This document shows, one piece after another, positions 43,466 to 52,921 of a stretch of DNA of 64,000 nucleotides (position 1 is the first letter of the stretch; each line of letters starts with the position of its first letter). The position numbers and the translations under genes are program-made. Under the pieces are notes generated by a model. It did not search any database. It had not been told where the DNA came from and saw only the letters and a list, made by a program, of their open reading frames with translations. Source of the stretch: Ruania suaedae (GTDB taxonomy: Bacteria; Actinomycetota; Actinomycetes; Actinomycetales; Beutenbergiaceae); contig NZ_CP088018.1 of NCBI RefSeq assembly GCF_021049265.1, positions 1,302,001 through 1,366,000 on the forward strand, in the 5' to 3' direction.

Positions 43466-44812
43466 ATGGACTTCTGGTGGGGCGTTCTCGTCATCGCGTT
43501 CGGGCTGATCGTCTCGATCGCGCTGCACGAGATCGGGCACCTGGTGCCGGCCAAGCTGTTCAAGGTGCGCGTGACGCAGTACTTCGTCGGCTTCGGCCGC
43601 ACGCTGTGGTCGGTGCGCCGCCGGGGCACCGAGTACGGCGTGAAGATGCTCCCGCTCGGGGGGTACGTGCGGATGGTGGGGATGTTCCCGCCGGCGCGCG
43701 AGCAGGTCTCCGACGACGCCCGCTACGAGGCGCGACAGCGACGCACCGGGATTCGCGGCCTGGTGAGCGGGATCGTCGAGGAGACCCGCGCGGCCAGCAC
43801 CGAGGAGATCTCTGCCGAGATCCGGCCGGGGGACGGACGGCTCGCCTTCTATCAGCTCACCATGCCCCGCAAGCTCGTGGTCATGGCCGGTGGCCCGCTG
43901 ATGAACCTGCTGATCGCGTTCGTGCTGTTCGCCATCGTGCTGACCGGCTTCGGGGTGCCGACGGCGAGCAACCAGCTCGCCTCGGTCTCCTCATGCGTGC
44001 TCCCGGCGGACCAGGACCGGGAGTGCACCGACGCCGACCCGGTGGCGCCTGCCGCCGAGGCGGGGCTGCAGACCGGGGACCGGGTGATCTCCTGGGACGG
44101 GACACCGGTGGCCGACTGGGAGGACCTGACCGCTGCGATCGAGGCGACCGGCACCCGGACCGTCGAGGTGGTCGTCGACCGCGACGGCGACGAGCGGGCG
44201 CTCTCCCTCACCCCGACGCTCGCGCAGCGTCCGGTCCTGGAGAACGGCGCCTATGCCACCGACGCCGACGGCGAGCTGGTGCTGACCGAGCAGCCCTTCG
44301 TCGGGGTGGGGGCCGGACAGGAGCTGGTTCCGCAACCGGTCTCGGCAGTGCCGGCGCACGTGGGTCAGGTCTTCACCGGGACGGTCGAGATCGTCCTGAC
44401 CCTCCCGCAACGCCTCGTCTCGATCGCGCAGTCGACCTTCGGCGGCACCGAGCGCGATCCGGGCGTCATCGGGATCGTCGGTGTCGGCCGCCTCGGCGGC
44501 GAGGTCGCGGCGACCGACCTGCTCACCACGCCGGAGCGGGGTGCGGTCATGCTGGAGATCCTCGCCTCGCTGAACATGGCGCTGTTCGTGTTCAACCTCG
44601 TCCCCCTGCTGCCCCTCGACGGCGGTCACATCGCCGGCGCGCTCTACGACGCAGCCAGGCGCCGCCTCGCCGCGCTCACCGGGCGGGCCGATCCCGGACC
44701 GGCGGACACGGCCAAGCTCATGCCGCTGACCTACGTCGTCGTGGTCGTCCTGGCCGGGATGAGCGTCATGCTCGCGGTCGCCGACATCGTCAACCCGGTG
44801 AGGTTCTTCTAG
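43466..44812 (+). CDS. rip: Site-2 type intramembrane metalloprotease (RseP/Rip family, M50)
   Basis: These proteases cleave anti-sigma factors and other membrane proteins. The 448-residue protein has HEIGH at residues 21-25 in the first membrane segment, a PDZ domain in the middle ([22 protein letters not shown]), and the second catalytic motif [12 protein letters not shown] near the C-terminus, with four membrane segments in all. It lies between dxr and ispG, its usual place. A leaderless start is likely. Confidence 0.94.
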   Translation: MDFWWGVLVIAFGLIVSIALHEIGHLVPAKLFKVRVTQYFVGFGRTLWSVRRRGTEYGVKMLPLGGYVRMVGMFPPAREQVSDDARYEARQRRTGIRGLVSGIVEETRAASTEEISAEIRPGDGRLAFYQLTMPRKLVVMAGGPLMNLLIAFVLFAIVLTGFGVPTASNQLASVSSCVLPADQDRECTDADPVAPAAEAGLQTGDRVISWDGTPVADWEDLTAAIEATGTRTVEVVVDRDGDERALSLTPTLAQRPVLENGAYATDADGELVLTEQPFVGVGAGQELVPQPVSAVPAHVGQVFTGTVEIVLTLPQRLVSIAQSTFGGTERDPGVIGIVGVGRLGGEVAATDLLTTPERGAVMLEILASLNMALFVFNLVPLLPLDGGHIAGALYDAARRRLAALTGRADPGPADTAKLMPLTYVVVVVLAGMSVMLAVADIVNPVRFF

Positions 44813-44879
44813 CGCGCCACGGTGGCCGGCGTGGGCCATCTCTCGCCGTCCGGGGGAGCCAACCACCGGATGCGGGTGT

Positions 44880-44885
44880 GATACT
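44880..44885 (+). promoter_or_regulatory. -10-like hexamer GATACT before ispG
   Basis: GATACT differs from TATACT in one base and ends six bases before GTG 44892. No ribosome binding site is present, so ispG is likely translated from a leaderless message. Confidence 0.5.
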
Positions 44886-44891
44886 GGTGCC

Positions 44892-46055
44892 GTGAGTGTT
44901 CCGATCAGTCTGGGCATGCCCGCCGTCAAGGAAACCCCTCCGGTGCTGGCACCGCGCCGCAAGACCCGCAAGATCAACGTCGGTGCCGTCGAGGTCGGCG
45001 GGGATGCGCCGATCTCGGTGCAGTCGATGACGACGACCCCCACCACCGACATCAACGCCACCCTGCAGCAGATCGCCGAGCTGACCGCCTCCGGGTGCGA
45101 CATCGTCCGGGTGGCGGTGCCCACGGCCGACGACGCCGAGGCGCTGCCGATCATCGCGAGGAAGTCCCAGATCCCGGTGATCGCCGACATCCACTTCCAG
45201 CCGAAGTATGTCTACGCCGCGATCGATGCCGGGTGCGCCGCCGTGCGCGTCAACCCCGGCAACATCCGCAAGTTCGACGACCAGGTCAAGCAGATCGCCA
45301 AGGCCGCCTCGGATGCGGGCGTCTCCTTGCGCATCGGCGTCAACGCCGGCTCCCTCGACAAGCGGCTGCTGGCCAAGTACGGCAAGCCCACGGCGGAGGC
45401 GCTGGTGGAGTCCGCCGTCTGGGAGGCCTCGCTGTTCGAGGAGCACGACTTCCACGACTTCAAGATCTCCGTCAAGCACAACGACCCGGTCGTCATGGTG
45501 CGGGCCTACGAGTTGCTCTCCGAGCGCGGCGACTGGCCGCTGCACCTGGGCGTCACCGAGGCCGGTCCGGCGTTCCAGGGCACCATCAAGTCCGCGACCG
45601 CCTTCGGCGCGCTGCTCAGCCAGGGCATCGGCGACACCATCCGCGTCTCCCTGTCGGCGCCGCCGGCCGAGGAGGTCAAGGTCGGTCTGCAGATCCTGCA
45701 GTCGTTGAACCTGCGTGAGCGCAAGCTCGAGATCGTCTCCTGCCCCTCCTGCGGTCGCGCGCAGGTCGACGTCTACACCCTCGCCGATGCGGTGACCGCG
45801 GGACTGGAGGGGATGACCGTCCCGCTGCGGGTCGCCGTCATGGGCTGCGTGGTGAACGGCCCGGGGGAGGCCCGCGAGGCCGACCTGGGGGTGGCCTCGG
45901 GCAATGGCAAGGGGCAGATCTTCGTCAAGGGCGAGGTCATCAAGACCGTGCCGGAGGACCAGATCGTGGAGACCCTGATCGAGGAGGCGAACCGGATCGC
46001 CGAGGCGATGGGCGTGGGCGAGGCAGACGGCAACCCGGTCGTCACCGTCAGCTGA
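44892..46055 (+). CDS. ispG: 4-hydroxy-3-methylbut-2-enyl diphosphate synthase
   Basis: IspG reductively opens the cyclic diphosphate in the MEP pathway and needs a [4Fe-4S] cluster. The 387-residue protein shows [20 protein letters not shown], the TIM barrel core, and the cluster Cys residues in [11 protein letters not shown] and [11 protein letters not shown]. The GTG start is supported by a -10-like hexamer. A GNAT gene follows after 14 bases. Confidence 0.97.
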   Translation: MSVPISLGMPAVKETPPVLAPRRKTRKINVGAVEVGGDAPISVQSMTTTPTTDINATLQQIAELTASGCDIVRVAVPTADDAEALPIIARKSQIPVIADIHFQPKYVYAAIDAGCAAVRVNPGNIRKFDDQVKQIAKAASDAGVSLRIGVNAGSLDKRLLAKYGKPTAEALVESAVWEASLFEEHDFHDFKISVKHNDPVVMVRAYELLSERGDWPLHLGVTEAGPAFQGTIKSATAFGALLSQGIGDTIRVSLSAPPAEEVKVGLQILQSLNLRERKLEIVSCPSCGRAQVDVYTLADAVTAGLEGMTVPLRVAVMGCVVNGPGEAREADLGVASGNGKGQIFVKGEVIKTVPEDQIVETLIEEANRIAEAMGVGEADGNPVVTVS

Positions 46056-46069
46056 TCCGATCCGACACC

Positions 46070-46972
46070 GTGCCCTCCTGGCCCCGGCCCCGCACCGCCC
46101 GGGGTGCCCGCGCCCGGACGCCGGAGCTGGTACCCGAGCCGCTGGTGAGCACCGCCCGTGGCGCGGACGTCGCTGAGCTGGTCCGGTTCTGCCGCACCGA
46201 CCCCGTCGACGCCGCGCTCCTGGCCGAGCACGTGGAGGCGCTTCCCCGGTACGCGTTCACCCGGGAGCAGCTGTTGTACGTGCGCACCACCGAGGGTCTC
46301 GGCGGGCTCTGCTGGACCGGCGGGAACGTGGTGCCCTTCCGCCTCGCCGCCCGGGCGGTGCCGGCCGTGGCGGACGCCGTCCGGGCCGGCCGGCGGCGGT
46401 ACTCCTCGATCGTGGGGCCGGCCGAGGACGTCCTCGCCCTGTGGGAGGAGCTGCGCCCCGGCGGCCCGGCCCCGCGGGAGGTGCGCGAGGAGCAGCCCTC
46501 GATGCTGATCGACCACGAGCCGCTCGTGCCCTCGGAGCCGCGGGTGCGGCTGTGTACCCCGGCCGACCTGGACGTGCTCGTACCCGCCTGCGTGGCGATG
46601 TTCACCGAGGAGGTCGGCTACTCACCGATGCAGGCGGGCGGTGGCTACGAGCGCCGGGTGCGTGCGCTGGTGGAGGGCGGGCGCTCGTTCGCATGGATCG
46701 AGCCGGGCGAGGACGGACCGCAGGTCGTCTTCAAGGCCGAGATCGGCACCGTCGCGCTCGGGGTCGCCCAGGTGCAGGGGGTGTGGGTCCACCCCGACCA
46801 CCGCGGCCGCGGCTATGCGGCCACGGGCATGGCTGCGGTGATCCGGCAGGTGCGCGCCCGGCTGGCCCCGACGGTCTCCCTCTACGTCAACTCCTACAAC
46901 ACCCGGGCCCTCGCCGCCTACGACGCGGTGGGTATGCGCCGGGTGGGTACCTACGCGACCGTGCTCTTCTGA
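46070..46972 (+). CDS. GNAT acetyltransferase with N-terminal DUF4081 domain
   Basis: The 300-residue protein has an N-terminal DUF4081-like region (about residues 25-160) and a GNAT domain (about 165-300) with the acetyl-CoA loop VQGVWVHPDHRGRGYAATGM and the typical end SYNTRALAAYDAVGMRRVG. The family is conserved beside ispG in actinobacteria; its acceptor is unknown. It is convergent with the glycosylase gene. The GTG start is the first possible; the N-terminal 20 residues are Arg/Pro-rich and could be partly untranslated. Confidence 0.85.
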   Translation: MPSWPRPRTARGARARTPELVPEPLVSTARGADVAELVRFCRTDPVDAALLAEHVEALPRYAFTREQLLYVRTTEGLGGLCWTGGNVVPFRLAARAVPAVADAVRAGRRRYSSIVGPAEDVLALWEELRPGGPAPREVREEQPSMLIDHEPLVPSEPRVRLCTPADLDVLVPACVAMFTEEVGYSPMQAGGGYERRVRALVEGGRSFAWIEPGEDGPQVVFKAEIGTVALGVAQVQGVWVHPDHRGRGYAATGMAAVIRQVRARLAPTVSLYVNSYNTRALAAYDAVGMRRVGTYATVLF

Positions 46973-46991
46973 GGGCAGGTGGTCCGGTGAC

Positions 46992-47876
46992 TCAGCGCAA
47001 CAGGCGCGACATCCGCCGGTCGGCGAGGATCTTCCCCCCGGTCTGGCAGGACGCGCAGTACTGCAACGACGAGTCCGCGAAGGAGACCTCGCGGACGACG
47101 TCCCCGCAGACCGGGCAGGGCTGACCGGCCCGGCCGTGCACGCGCATCCCGGCGCGCTTGGCATCCTTGAGCTGGGCCGCCGGCGTGCCCGCCGCGGCGG
47201 CGAGAGCCTCCGCGAGCACGGTGCGGATGGTCGCGTGCAGGTGCCCGATCTCCTCGGCCGGCAACGAGGTGCTGGGTGCGAACGGGCTCAGCCTCGCGGC
47301 GTGCAGGATCTCGTCGCTGTAGGCGTTCCCGATCCCGGCCACGATGCTCTGGTCCCGCAGCACGCCCTTGAGCTGGGCACGTCGTCTGCCGAGCAGCTCG
47401 GAAAGGACCGCGGGTGTGAAGGCCTCGCCGAGCGGGTCCGGCCCGAGGCTCGCGACCATCGGGATCTGCGCGGCCTCGCGCACCACGTGCACCGCGAGCC
47501 GCTTGCGGGTGCCGGCCTCGGTGAGGTCGAAGGCGGAGCCGTCGTCGAGCACCACCCGGACCGCGATCGGCGACTTGGGCGATCGCGGCACCGTGGCGGG
47601 AGCCCTCTCCTGCCACCGCAGCCACCCGGCGCGGGCGAGGTGGACGACCAGGGACAGCCCCGCCTGATCGCCGTCGGGGTCGGCACCGGTGCGGACCTCC
47701 AGCCACTTGCCGTGCCGGTCCACCCGGTCCACGGCTCGTCCGACCAGCGCCTGCGGGGGCGGGTCGAACGTCTTGAGGGCCTGGATCCCGGGCACGTGGA
47801 CGGCCGCCACGGTGCGGCCGACCAGCCGCTCGGTGAGAAAGGCGGCCAGTGCGGCCACCTCGGGCATCTCGGGCAT
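46992..47876 (-). CDS. Fpg/Nei family DNA glycosylase
   Basis: Such enzymes remove oxidised bases and nick the DNA. The 294-residue protein begins MPEMPEVAALA, where Pro2 and Glu3 are the catalytic residues, has the helix-two-turn-helix VAGIGNAYSDEILHAARLSP, and ends with a zinc finger (CPVC and CASC) containing the DNA-contacting QTGGK. It differs enough from MutM that Nei-like specificity is possible. The frame runs far upstream on this strand but that is antisense to proS. A -10-like CACACT lies six bases before the ATG. Confidence 0.92.
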   Translation of the reverse strand: MPEMPEVAALAAFLTERLVGRTVAAVHVPGIQALKTFDPPPQALVGRAVDRVDRHGKWLEVRTGADPDGDQAGLSLVVHLARAGWLRWQERAPATVPRSPKSPIAVRVVLDDGSAFDLTEAGTRKRLAVHVVREAAQIPMVASLGPDPLGEAFTPAVLSELLGRRRAQLKGVLRDQSIVAGIGNAYSDEILHAARLSPFAPSTSLPAEEIGHLHATIRTVLAEALAAAAGTPAAQLKDAKRAGMRVHGRAGQPCPVCGDVVREVSFADSSLQYCASCQTGGKILADRRMSRLLR

Positions 47877-47882
47877 GGTCCC

Positions 47883-47888
47883 AGTGTG
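47883..47888 (-). promoter_or_regulatory. -10-like hexamer CACACT before the glycosylase gene
   Basis: On the minus strand CACACT is followed by six bases and the ATG at 47876. It is part of the 84-base divergent region shared with proS. Confidence 0.4.
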
Positions 47889-47948
47889 GCCCTTCGCCGC
47901 CGGAGGTGCCAGGGTGGGCGCGACCGGAGCCGGTGAGCGCCGATGCCC

Positions 47949-47954
47949 TAGACT
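47949..47954 (+). promoter_or_regulatory. -10 hexamer TAGACT of a probable leaderless promoter for proS
   Basis: TAGACT matches TANNNT and ends six bases before GTG 47961, with no ribosome binding site. This decides the GTG start over ATG 47967 and ATG 47973. Confidence 0.55.
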
Positions 47955-47960
47955 CGCGGC

Positions 47961-49763
47961 GTGCTGATGCGGATGTCGACCCTGTTCCTGCGGACCCTGC
48001 GAGAGGACCCGGCCGACGCCGAGGTCGCGAGCCACCGGCTGCTCGTGCGGGCCGGCTACATCCGGCGAGCCGCTCCCGGGATCTACTCGTGGTTGCCGCT
48101 CGGGCTGAAGGTCCTGGCCAAGATCGAGGCCGTGGTCCGCGAGGAGATGGACGCGATCGGAGCCCAGGAGGTGCACTTCCCGGCGCTGCTGCCGAAGGAG
48201 CCCTACGAGGCGACCGGCCGGTGGACCGACTACGGGCCCAACGTCTTCCGGCTGCGGGACCGCAAGGATGCCGACTACCTGCTGGCCCCGACGCACGAGG
48301 AGATGTTCACGCTGCTCGTGCGTGACCTGTACTCCTCCTACAAGGACCTGCCGGCGCTGCTCTACCAGGTACAGACCAAGTACCGGGACGAGGCCAGGCC
48401 GCGTGCTGGCCTCATCCGGGGCCGGGAGTTCATCATGAAGGACTCCTACTCCTTCGACCTCGACGACGCGGGCCTGGACGCCTCCTACGCCAAGCACCGC
48501 GCGGCCTACCAGCGCATCTTCGACCGGCTCGGCCTCGAGTACGTGATCGTGGCCGCTCAGGCGGGAGCCATGGGCGGGTCGCGTTCGGAGGAGTTCCTGC
48601 ACCCCTGCGAGATCGGCGAGGACACCTTCGTCCGCTCGGCCGGTGGGTACGCCGCCAACGTCGAGGCCGTCGCCACTCCCGCGCCGCCGGAGCAGGACGC
48701 CTCCGGTACCGGCGCCGCCCACGTGGAGGACACCCCCGATACCCCGACGATCGAGTCGCTCGTGCGGGCCGCGAACGAGGTCGTGCCGCGCACCGATCGC
48801 GCGTGGACCGCGGCGGACACGCTCAAGAACGTCGTCCTCGCGCTGGTCTCACCCACGGGTGAGCGCGAGCTCCTCGTCATCGGGCTCCCCGGGGACCGGC
48901 AGGTCGACCCCAAGCGGCTCGAGGCCGCGGTCTTCCCCCGCGAGGTGGACCAGGCCACCGAGGAGGACGTCGCCACCCGCCCCGAGCTGGTGCCCGGATA
49001 CATCGGCCCGCAGGTGCTCGGGCCCAACGGCGCCCCCCGGGCCGCCGACGGCACCGGCGGCGCGGTGCGCTACCTGCTCGACCCGCGTGTGGTGCCCGGG
49101 ACGGCGTGGATCACCGGTGCGAACGAGGCCGGCAAGCACGTCTTCGACCTGGTGGCCGGCCGGGATTTCACCGCCGACGGCGTCATCGACGTCGCCGAGG
49201 TCCGTGCGGGTGACCAGGCCCCCGACGGGTCGGGGCCGCTGGAGCTGGCCCGTGGCATCGAGATCGGTCACATCTTCGCCCTCGGCCAGAAGTACGCCAA
49301 GGCCCTGGAGCTGTCCGTGCTCGACCAGAACGGCAAGGCCGTGACGGTCACGATGGGCTCCTACGGCCTCGGGGTGACTCGGGTGCTCGCGGCGATCGCC
49401 GAGAGCACCAGTGACGACAAGGGACTGGCCTGGCCCGTGCCGGTCGCACCCGCCCACGTGCACGTGCTGGCCACCGGGAAGGACCCGGCCGTCTTCGAGA
49501 CGGCCGAGCGACTCGCGCGCGAGCTGGACGACGCCGGCGCGGAGGTGCTCTACGACGATCGCCCGAAGGTCTCGGCCGGGGTGAAGTTCGCCGACGCCGA
49601 GCTCCTCGGACTGCCGTACGCGCTCGTCGTCGGTCGTGGCCTGGCCGAGGGTGTGGTCGAGGTGCGTCACCGGGCCGGTGGCGAGCGCGAGGAGGTCGCC
49701 CCCGACCAGGCGGTGGCGCGTCTGCGCGCACTGCTGACCGAGGCCGGGCTCAGCCTGCGCTAG
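47961..49763 (+). CDS. proS: Prolyl-tRNA synthetase
   Basis: ProS charges tRNA-Pro. The 600-residue enzyme is the bacterial type with the editing insertion: class II motif 1 around [17 protein letters not shown], motif 2 in [21 protein letters not shown], a central insertion domain (about residues 225-400) and motif 3 in [12 protein letters not shown], followed by the anticodon-binding domain. The stop and that of the convergent lipoprotein gene share the four bases CTAG at 49760-49763. Confidence 0.97.
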   Translation: MLMRMSTLFLRTLREDPADAEVASHRLLVRAGYIRRAAPGIYSWLPLGLKVLAKIEAVVREEMDAIGAQEVHFPALLPKEPYEATGRWTDYGPNVFRLRDRKDADYLLAPTHEEMFTLLVRDLYSSYKDLPALLYQVQTKYRDEARPRAGLIRGREFIMKDSYSFDLDDAGLDASYAKHRAAYQRIFDRLGLEYVIVAAQAGAMGGSRSEEFLHPCEIGEDTFVRSAGGYAANVEAVATPAPPEQDASGTGAAHVEDTPDTPTIESLVRAANEVVPRTDRAWTAADTLKNVVLALVSPTGERELLVIGLPGDRQVDPKRLEAAVFPREVDQATEEDVATRPELVPGYIGPQVLGPNGAPRAADGTGGAVRYLLDPRVVPGTAWITGANEAGKHVFDLVAGRDFTADGVIDVAEVRAGDQAPDGSGPLELARGIEIGHIFALGQKYAKALELSVLDQNGKAVTVTMGSYGLGVTRVLAAIAESTSDDKGLAWPVPVAPAHVHVLATGKDPAVFETAERLARELDDAGAEVLYDDRPKVSAGVKFADAELLGLPYALVVGRGLAEGVVEVRHRAGGEREEVAPDQAVARLRALLTEAGLSLR

Positions 49764-50758
49764 TCGCCGGTCGGCGTCTGGCCGGTCAGCGCCTCGGTGT
49801 GGTCCGGGGGAGCGGTGCGAGCCGCGAGTCGGGCGTGGTCGAGCACGCCGGCACGCTCGCCCGGCTCCGCCGCCGGGACCTGTGCCAACCACCCCGTGAC
49901 CAGCGCGGCCCGCCAGGTGGCCATGTCCTGTTCCGGATCGTCGACGGCGTAGCTCGCCTCGCGCGGGTCCGATGCCGTGCCGGCCAGGCCGGCGGCGACG
50001 GCGATCCGCTCGGACAGGTCCCGGTCGGCGCGCGCCTGCTGCGCCGCCCGCGACCTCTCCTCGCCGCCGCTGCGGGCCGCGAGCGTCTCCCCGGCATATC
50101 CCAGGGCGTCGAGGGTGCGGCACAACCCGGCCGCGGCCGCGGTTAGGGTATCCGGGAGGGCGGGCTCGGGTTCGGCGAGGCCGGGGTCGATGCCCAGCAG
50201 CCCCGCCACGTGGTCTGCGGCGGCTTCGCGCTGGACCACGATCGCGCTGAGCACCGAGGCGAGGGAGGGGTCCACGGCGGGGTCGGCGACCGCTGCTCGC
50301 GCGGTGGTGGCGGACTCCACGAGTGCGCTGACCACCTCGGCAGGGGCTGCGTCGTCGGGAGCGGCCGCTCCGGGCGCCGTGGGGGAGGGGTCCTCCGGCC
50401 TCGGGGGTGGCGACCAGACGCCTCCGAGGGCATCGAGCTGGGTCTGTGCTGCGGTGGCGATCTCGGTCATGGCGGGGGCGAGGTCGGCGGGAGCGGTGCC
50501 TGCGGCCGCGGTCGCCAGGTCCGCCAGGTGCTCGCTCGCGAGCGCCTGGGCCTGCCGGATCTGCTCGGCCGGGCCCGGGCTGGGCACCGGGTCCGGGGGG
50601 ACGTCGAGGCGCACCGAGCACCCGGCCATGAGCATCAGCGCCCCCACCAGCAGTGCCACGGCCGGCCGGCCGCGTCGCGATCGGCGGCGGGGAGGCCGCG
50701 GCGCAGGCGGGAGCGGCCGGGCAGGTCCGGGCGGCAGGGCAGGGGTGGGTCGCAGCAC
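49760..50758 (-). CDS. DUF4439-type lipoprotein
   Basis: The 332-residue protein starts with a Pro/Arg-rich region, then a hydrophobic segment and the lipobox LMAGC with Cys47, so it is predicted to be an outer-surface lipoprotein. The C-terminal part (about residues 195-330) is Ala-rich and helical, with features of the DUF4439 ferritin-like domain ([15 protein letters not shown]). Function is unknown. The family often lies between proS and rimP, as here. No ATG precedes the signal; GTG 50758 was chosen because it follows a -10-like CACGAT by six bases. Confidence 0.75.
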   Translation of the reverse strand: MLRPTPALPPGPARPLPPAPRPPRRRSRRGRPAVALLVGALMLMAGCSVRLDVPPDPVPSPGPAEQIRQAQALASEHLADLATAAAGTAPADLAPAMTEIATAAQTQLDALGGVWSPPPRPEDPSPTAPGAAAPDDAAPAEVVSALVESATTARAAVADPAVDPSLASVLSAIVVQREAAADHVAGLLGIDPGLAEPEPALPDTLTAAAAGLCRTLDALGYAGETLAARSGGEERSRAAQQARADRDLSERIAVAAGLAGTASDPREASYAVDDPEQDMATWRAALVTGWLAQVPAAEPGERAGVLDHARLAARTAPPDHTEALTGQTPTGD

Positions 50759-50764
50759 GCGTTG

Positions 50765-50770
50765 ATCGTG
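50765..50770 (-). promoter_or_regulatory. -10-like hexamer CACGAT before the lipoprotein gene
   Basis: On the minus strand CACGAT is followed by six bases and GTG 50758. It lies in the 78-base region shared with the divergent rimP gene. Confidence 0.35.
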
Positions 50771-50836
50771 CCATGGTGGGCCCGTACCCTGGTCGAACCA
50801 CACTGCACCGGCCACAACTTCACAAGGAGTCTGCTG

Positions 50837-51331
50837 ATGAGCCCTTCCCCCGGACCGCATGCGCTCGGCGCGCAGCTGCACGAGCTGCTCAGCCCCGTGG
50901 TCTCCGGCGCGGGCCTCTTCCTGGAGGCTGTGAACGTCTCCGGCGCGGCGCGGCGTCGGGTGGTGCGGGTGACGGTGGACCTGCCGGACGGCCCCGGAGG
51001 TGTGACGTCGGACTCCCTGGCGGAGGTCTCCCGCGCCGTCTCGCAGCGGCTGGACGAGGCCGAGGACCTGCTGGCCGGGTCCTATCTGCTGGAGGTGACC
51101 ACGCCCGGCGTCACGCGGCCGCTGACCGATCCCCGTCACTTCCGGCGGGCCGAGGGCCGGCTGGTCACCGTGGCCACCGACACCGGTGAGGTGAGCGGTC
51201 GGGTGCTCGGCGCCGACGAGCGCGAGCTCACGCTGGCCACCGCATCGGGTACCGTCTCCCTGCCGCTGTCGGAGGTGGCTCGGGGACGTATCGACGTCGA
51301 GCTGAACCGTTCCGACGACGGTCAGGACTGA
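50837..51331 (+). CDS. rimP: Ribosome maturation factor RimP
   Basis: RimP assists early 30S assembly. The 164-residue protein has the N-terminal alpha/beta domain with [16 protein letters not shown] and [21 protein letters not shown], and an Sm-like C-terminal domain. The ATG has AAGGAG ten bases upstream and gives the family length; the frame opens far upstream without homology. TACCCT near 50786 could be its promoter. It leads the rimP-nusA operon. Confidence 0.95.
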   Translation: MSPSPGPHALGAQLHELLSPVVSGAGLFLEAVNVSGAARRRVVRVTVDLPDGPGGVTSDSLAEVSRAVSQRLDEAEDLLAGSYLLEVTTPGVTRPLTDPRHFRRAEGRLVTVATDTGEVSGRVLGADERELTLATASGTVSLPLSEVARGRIDVELNRSDDGQD

Positions 51332-51342
51332 GAGGACCGGGC

Positions 51343-52422
51343 ATGGACATCGACATGGCGACCCTGCGGCTGATCGAGCGTGAGCGCGACATCCCGCTGG
51401 ACACCCTGGTGAACGCGATCGAGCAGGCCCTGCTCTCCGCCTACCACCGCACCGACGGAGCGTGGACGAACGCCCGGGTCGAGCTCGACCGCGGAACAGG
51501 TCACGTGACCGTGTATGCGCGCGAGGTGCTCGAGACGACGCCGGACGAGGACGCGACCACCGAGGACGCCCCGGGCGAGCGCGAGAGCCACACGCCCGGA
51601 CCGCGACTGGGGCCCGAGTTCGACGACACCCCGGAGAACTTCGGCCGCATCGCCACCTCGACGGCACGCCAGGTGATCATGCAGCGACTGCGCGATGCCG
51701 AGGACGATCAGGTGCTGGGCCAGTTCCGGGGCAAGGAGGGCGACGTCGTCGCCGGGACGATCCAGCAGGGACGCGACCCCCGCACCGTCTTCATCGACAT
51801 CGGCGGGGTGGAGGCCGTGCTCCCCGCGCACGAGCAGGTGCCGACCGAGACCTATCGTCATGGCGAACGCATCCGCGCCTATGTGCTCGAGGTCACCCGC
51901 GGTTTCAAGGGGCCCTCGATCACCGTCTCGCGGACCCACCCCAACCTCGTGCGGCGGCTCTTCGCGCTGGAGGTGCCCGAGGTCGCCGACGGCAGCGTGG
52001 AGATCACCGCTCTCGCGCGCGAGAGCGGGCACCGCAGCAAGATGGCCGTCCGTTCGACCGTGGCGGGCCTGGGCCCGAAGGGTGCGTGCATCGGGCCGAT
52101 GGGCCAGCGTGTGCGTGCGGTGATGGCCGAGCTGCGGGGCGAGAAGATCGACATCATCGACCACAGCGACGATCCGGCCACGTTCGTGGCGAACGCGCTC
52201 TCCCCGGCTCGCGTGAGCAGTGTCGAGGTCGTGGATGCGGCCGCCCGGTCGGCGCGTGTGATCGTGCCCGACTACCAGCTCTCGCTCGCGATCGGCAAGG
52301 AGGGGCAGAACGCCCGGCTGGCCGCGAGGCTGACGGGGTGGAAGATCGACATCCGGCCGGACACCCAGCCCGACTCACCCGAGGTGGCGCCGGGTGCGAC
52401 GGCCGTACCGGAGTCGCAGTAG
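51343..52422 (+). CDS. nusA: Transcription termination/antitermination factor NusA
   Basis: NusA modulates RNA polymerase pausing and termination. The 359-residue protein has the N-terminal polymerase-binding domain ([20 protein letters not shown]), an S1 domain (about residues 125-195, [20 protein letters not shown]) and two KH domains with [16 protein letters not shown] and [19 protein letters not shown]. It lacks the C-terminal acidic repeats of E. coli NusA, as is usual in actinobacteria. It begins 11 bases after rimP. Confidence 0.97.
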   Translation: MDIDMATLRLIERERDIPLDTLVNAIEQALLSAYHRTDGAWTNARVELDRGTGHVTVYAREVLETTPDEDATTEDAPGERESHTPGPRLGPEFDDTPENFGRIATSTARQVIMQRLRDAEDDQVLGQFRGKEGDVVAGTIQQGRDPRTVFIDIGGVEAVLPAHEQVPTETYRHGERIRAYVLEVTRGFKGPSITVSRTHPNLVRRLFALEVPEVADGSVEITALARESGHRSKMAVRSTVAGLGPKGACIGPMGQRVRAVMAELRGEKIDIIDHSDDPATFVANALSPARVSSVEVVDAAARSARVIVPDYQLSLAIGKEGQNARLAARLTGWKIDIRPDTQPDSPEVAPGATAVPESQ

Positions 52423-52428
52423 TATACT
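52423..52428 (+). promoter_or_regulatory. Near-consensus -10 TATACT directly after nusA
   Basis: TATACT begins one base after the nusA stop and is the closest match to the TATAAT consensus noted in the window. It would give a transcript starting near 52435 that covers ylxR and infB. No clear -35 is visible. Confidence 0.45.
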
Positions 52429-52513
52429 GAGTTGGTGGGTCACGGCCCCGTCCATCCGTCCGCTGATGCAGCGGCAGGTGCGGTCCCAGGTCCCGGTAAG
52501 GGTGAGCGAACGT

Positions 52514-52828
52514 ATGAACCTTCCCCCCGGTCCTGTCCGTACGTGTGTCGGATGCCGAGGACGTGACTCCCGGTCCACCCTGGTCCGCCTGGTCGCGGAC
52601 TCCTCCACCTCGGCTCCCGCCGTCGTGGTGGATGACAAGGCCAGCGCTCCCGGGAGGGGAGCCTGGGTGCATCCGCACCCCGACTGTCTGGACCGCGCCA
52701 TCAGCAGGCGAGCGATCGCCCGTGCTCTCCGGATTCCGGTCCGGGCCGACTGTGAGCACGTGGTGGAGTGGTTCGACCAGTACGTCCGACATGAACCGTT
52801 GATGATCGAACAAGAGAGCGGGTCTTAA
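52514..52828 (+). CDS. ylxR: YlxR family RNA-binding protein (RnpM)
   Basis: The 104-residue protein has the YlxR fold: PVRTCVGCRGRDSRSTLVRLV with its paired Cys, then APGRGAWVHPHPDCLDRAI. In Bacillus the family has been reported to bind and modulate RNase P RNA. The nusA-ylxR-infB order is conserved. ATG 52514 is chosen with AAGGGTGAG upstream; GTG 52502 would add four residues. Confidence 0.9.
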   Translation: MNLPPGPVRTCVGCRGRDSRSTLVRLVADSSTSAPAVVVDDKASAPGRGAWVHPHPDCLDRAISRRAIARALRIPVRADCEHVVEWFDQYVRHEPLMIEQESGS

Positions 52829-52880
52829 AGCCGATGGGCACCCGATGAGCATCCAGCGATGAGCATGCACCGCTAACGAC

Positions 52881-52915
52881 GGTCCGACCCCTGTCTCGGG
52901 ACGGACCGAGACAGG
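52881..52915 (+). promoter_or_regulatory. Hairpin overlapping the infB ribosome binding site, with a competing stem
   Basis: CCTGTCTCGG (52890-52899) pairs with CCGAGACAGG (52906-52915), a perfect ten-base stem with a six-base loop. The 3' arm contains the AGG of the infB ribosome binding sequence AGGAGAG. An alternative stem, GGTCCG (52881-52886) with CGGACC (52902-52907), would disrupt it at bases 52906-52907. The infB GTG starts seven bases after the hairpin. Three imperfect copies of CGATGAGCAT lie upstream at 52832-52866. Confidence 0.5.
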
Positions 52916-52921
52916 AGAGTT

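Noticed and set aside
47877-48722. Extension of the glycosylase frame across proS
   Set aside because: Fpg/Nei enzymes require Pro directly after the initiator Met; MPEMPEV at 47876 is therefore the start.
50759-51667. N-terminal extension of the DUF4439 lipoprotein frame across rimP
   Set aside because: It would bury the lipoprotein signal in the middle of the protein and is antisense to rimP and nusA.
52832-52866. Three CGATGAGCAT-like repeats as a possible iteron or protein-binding array
   Set aside because: Copies are imperfect and spaced unevenly (11 and 14 bases), so I do not claim a binding array; noted only as context of the infB leader.
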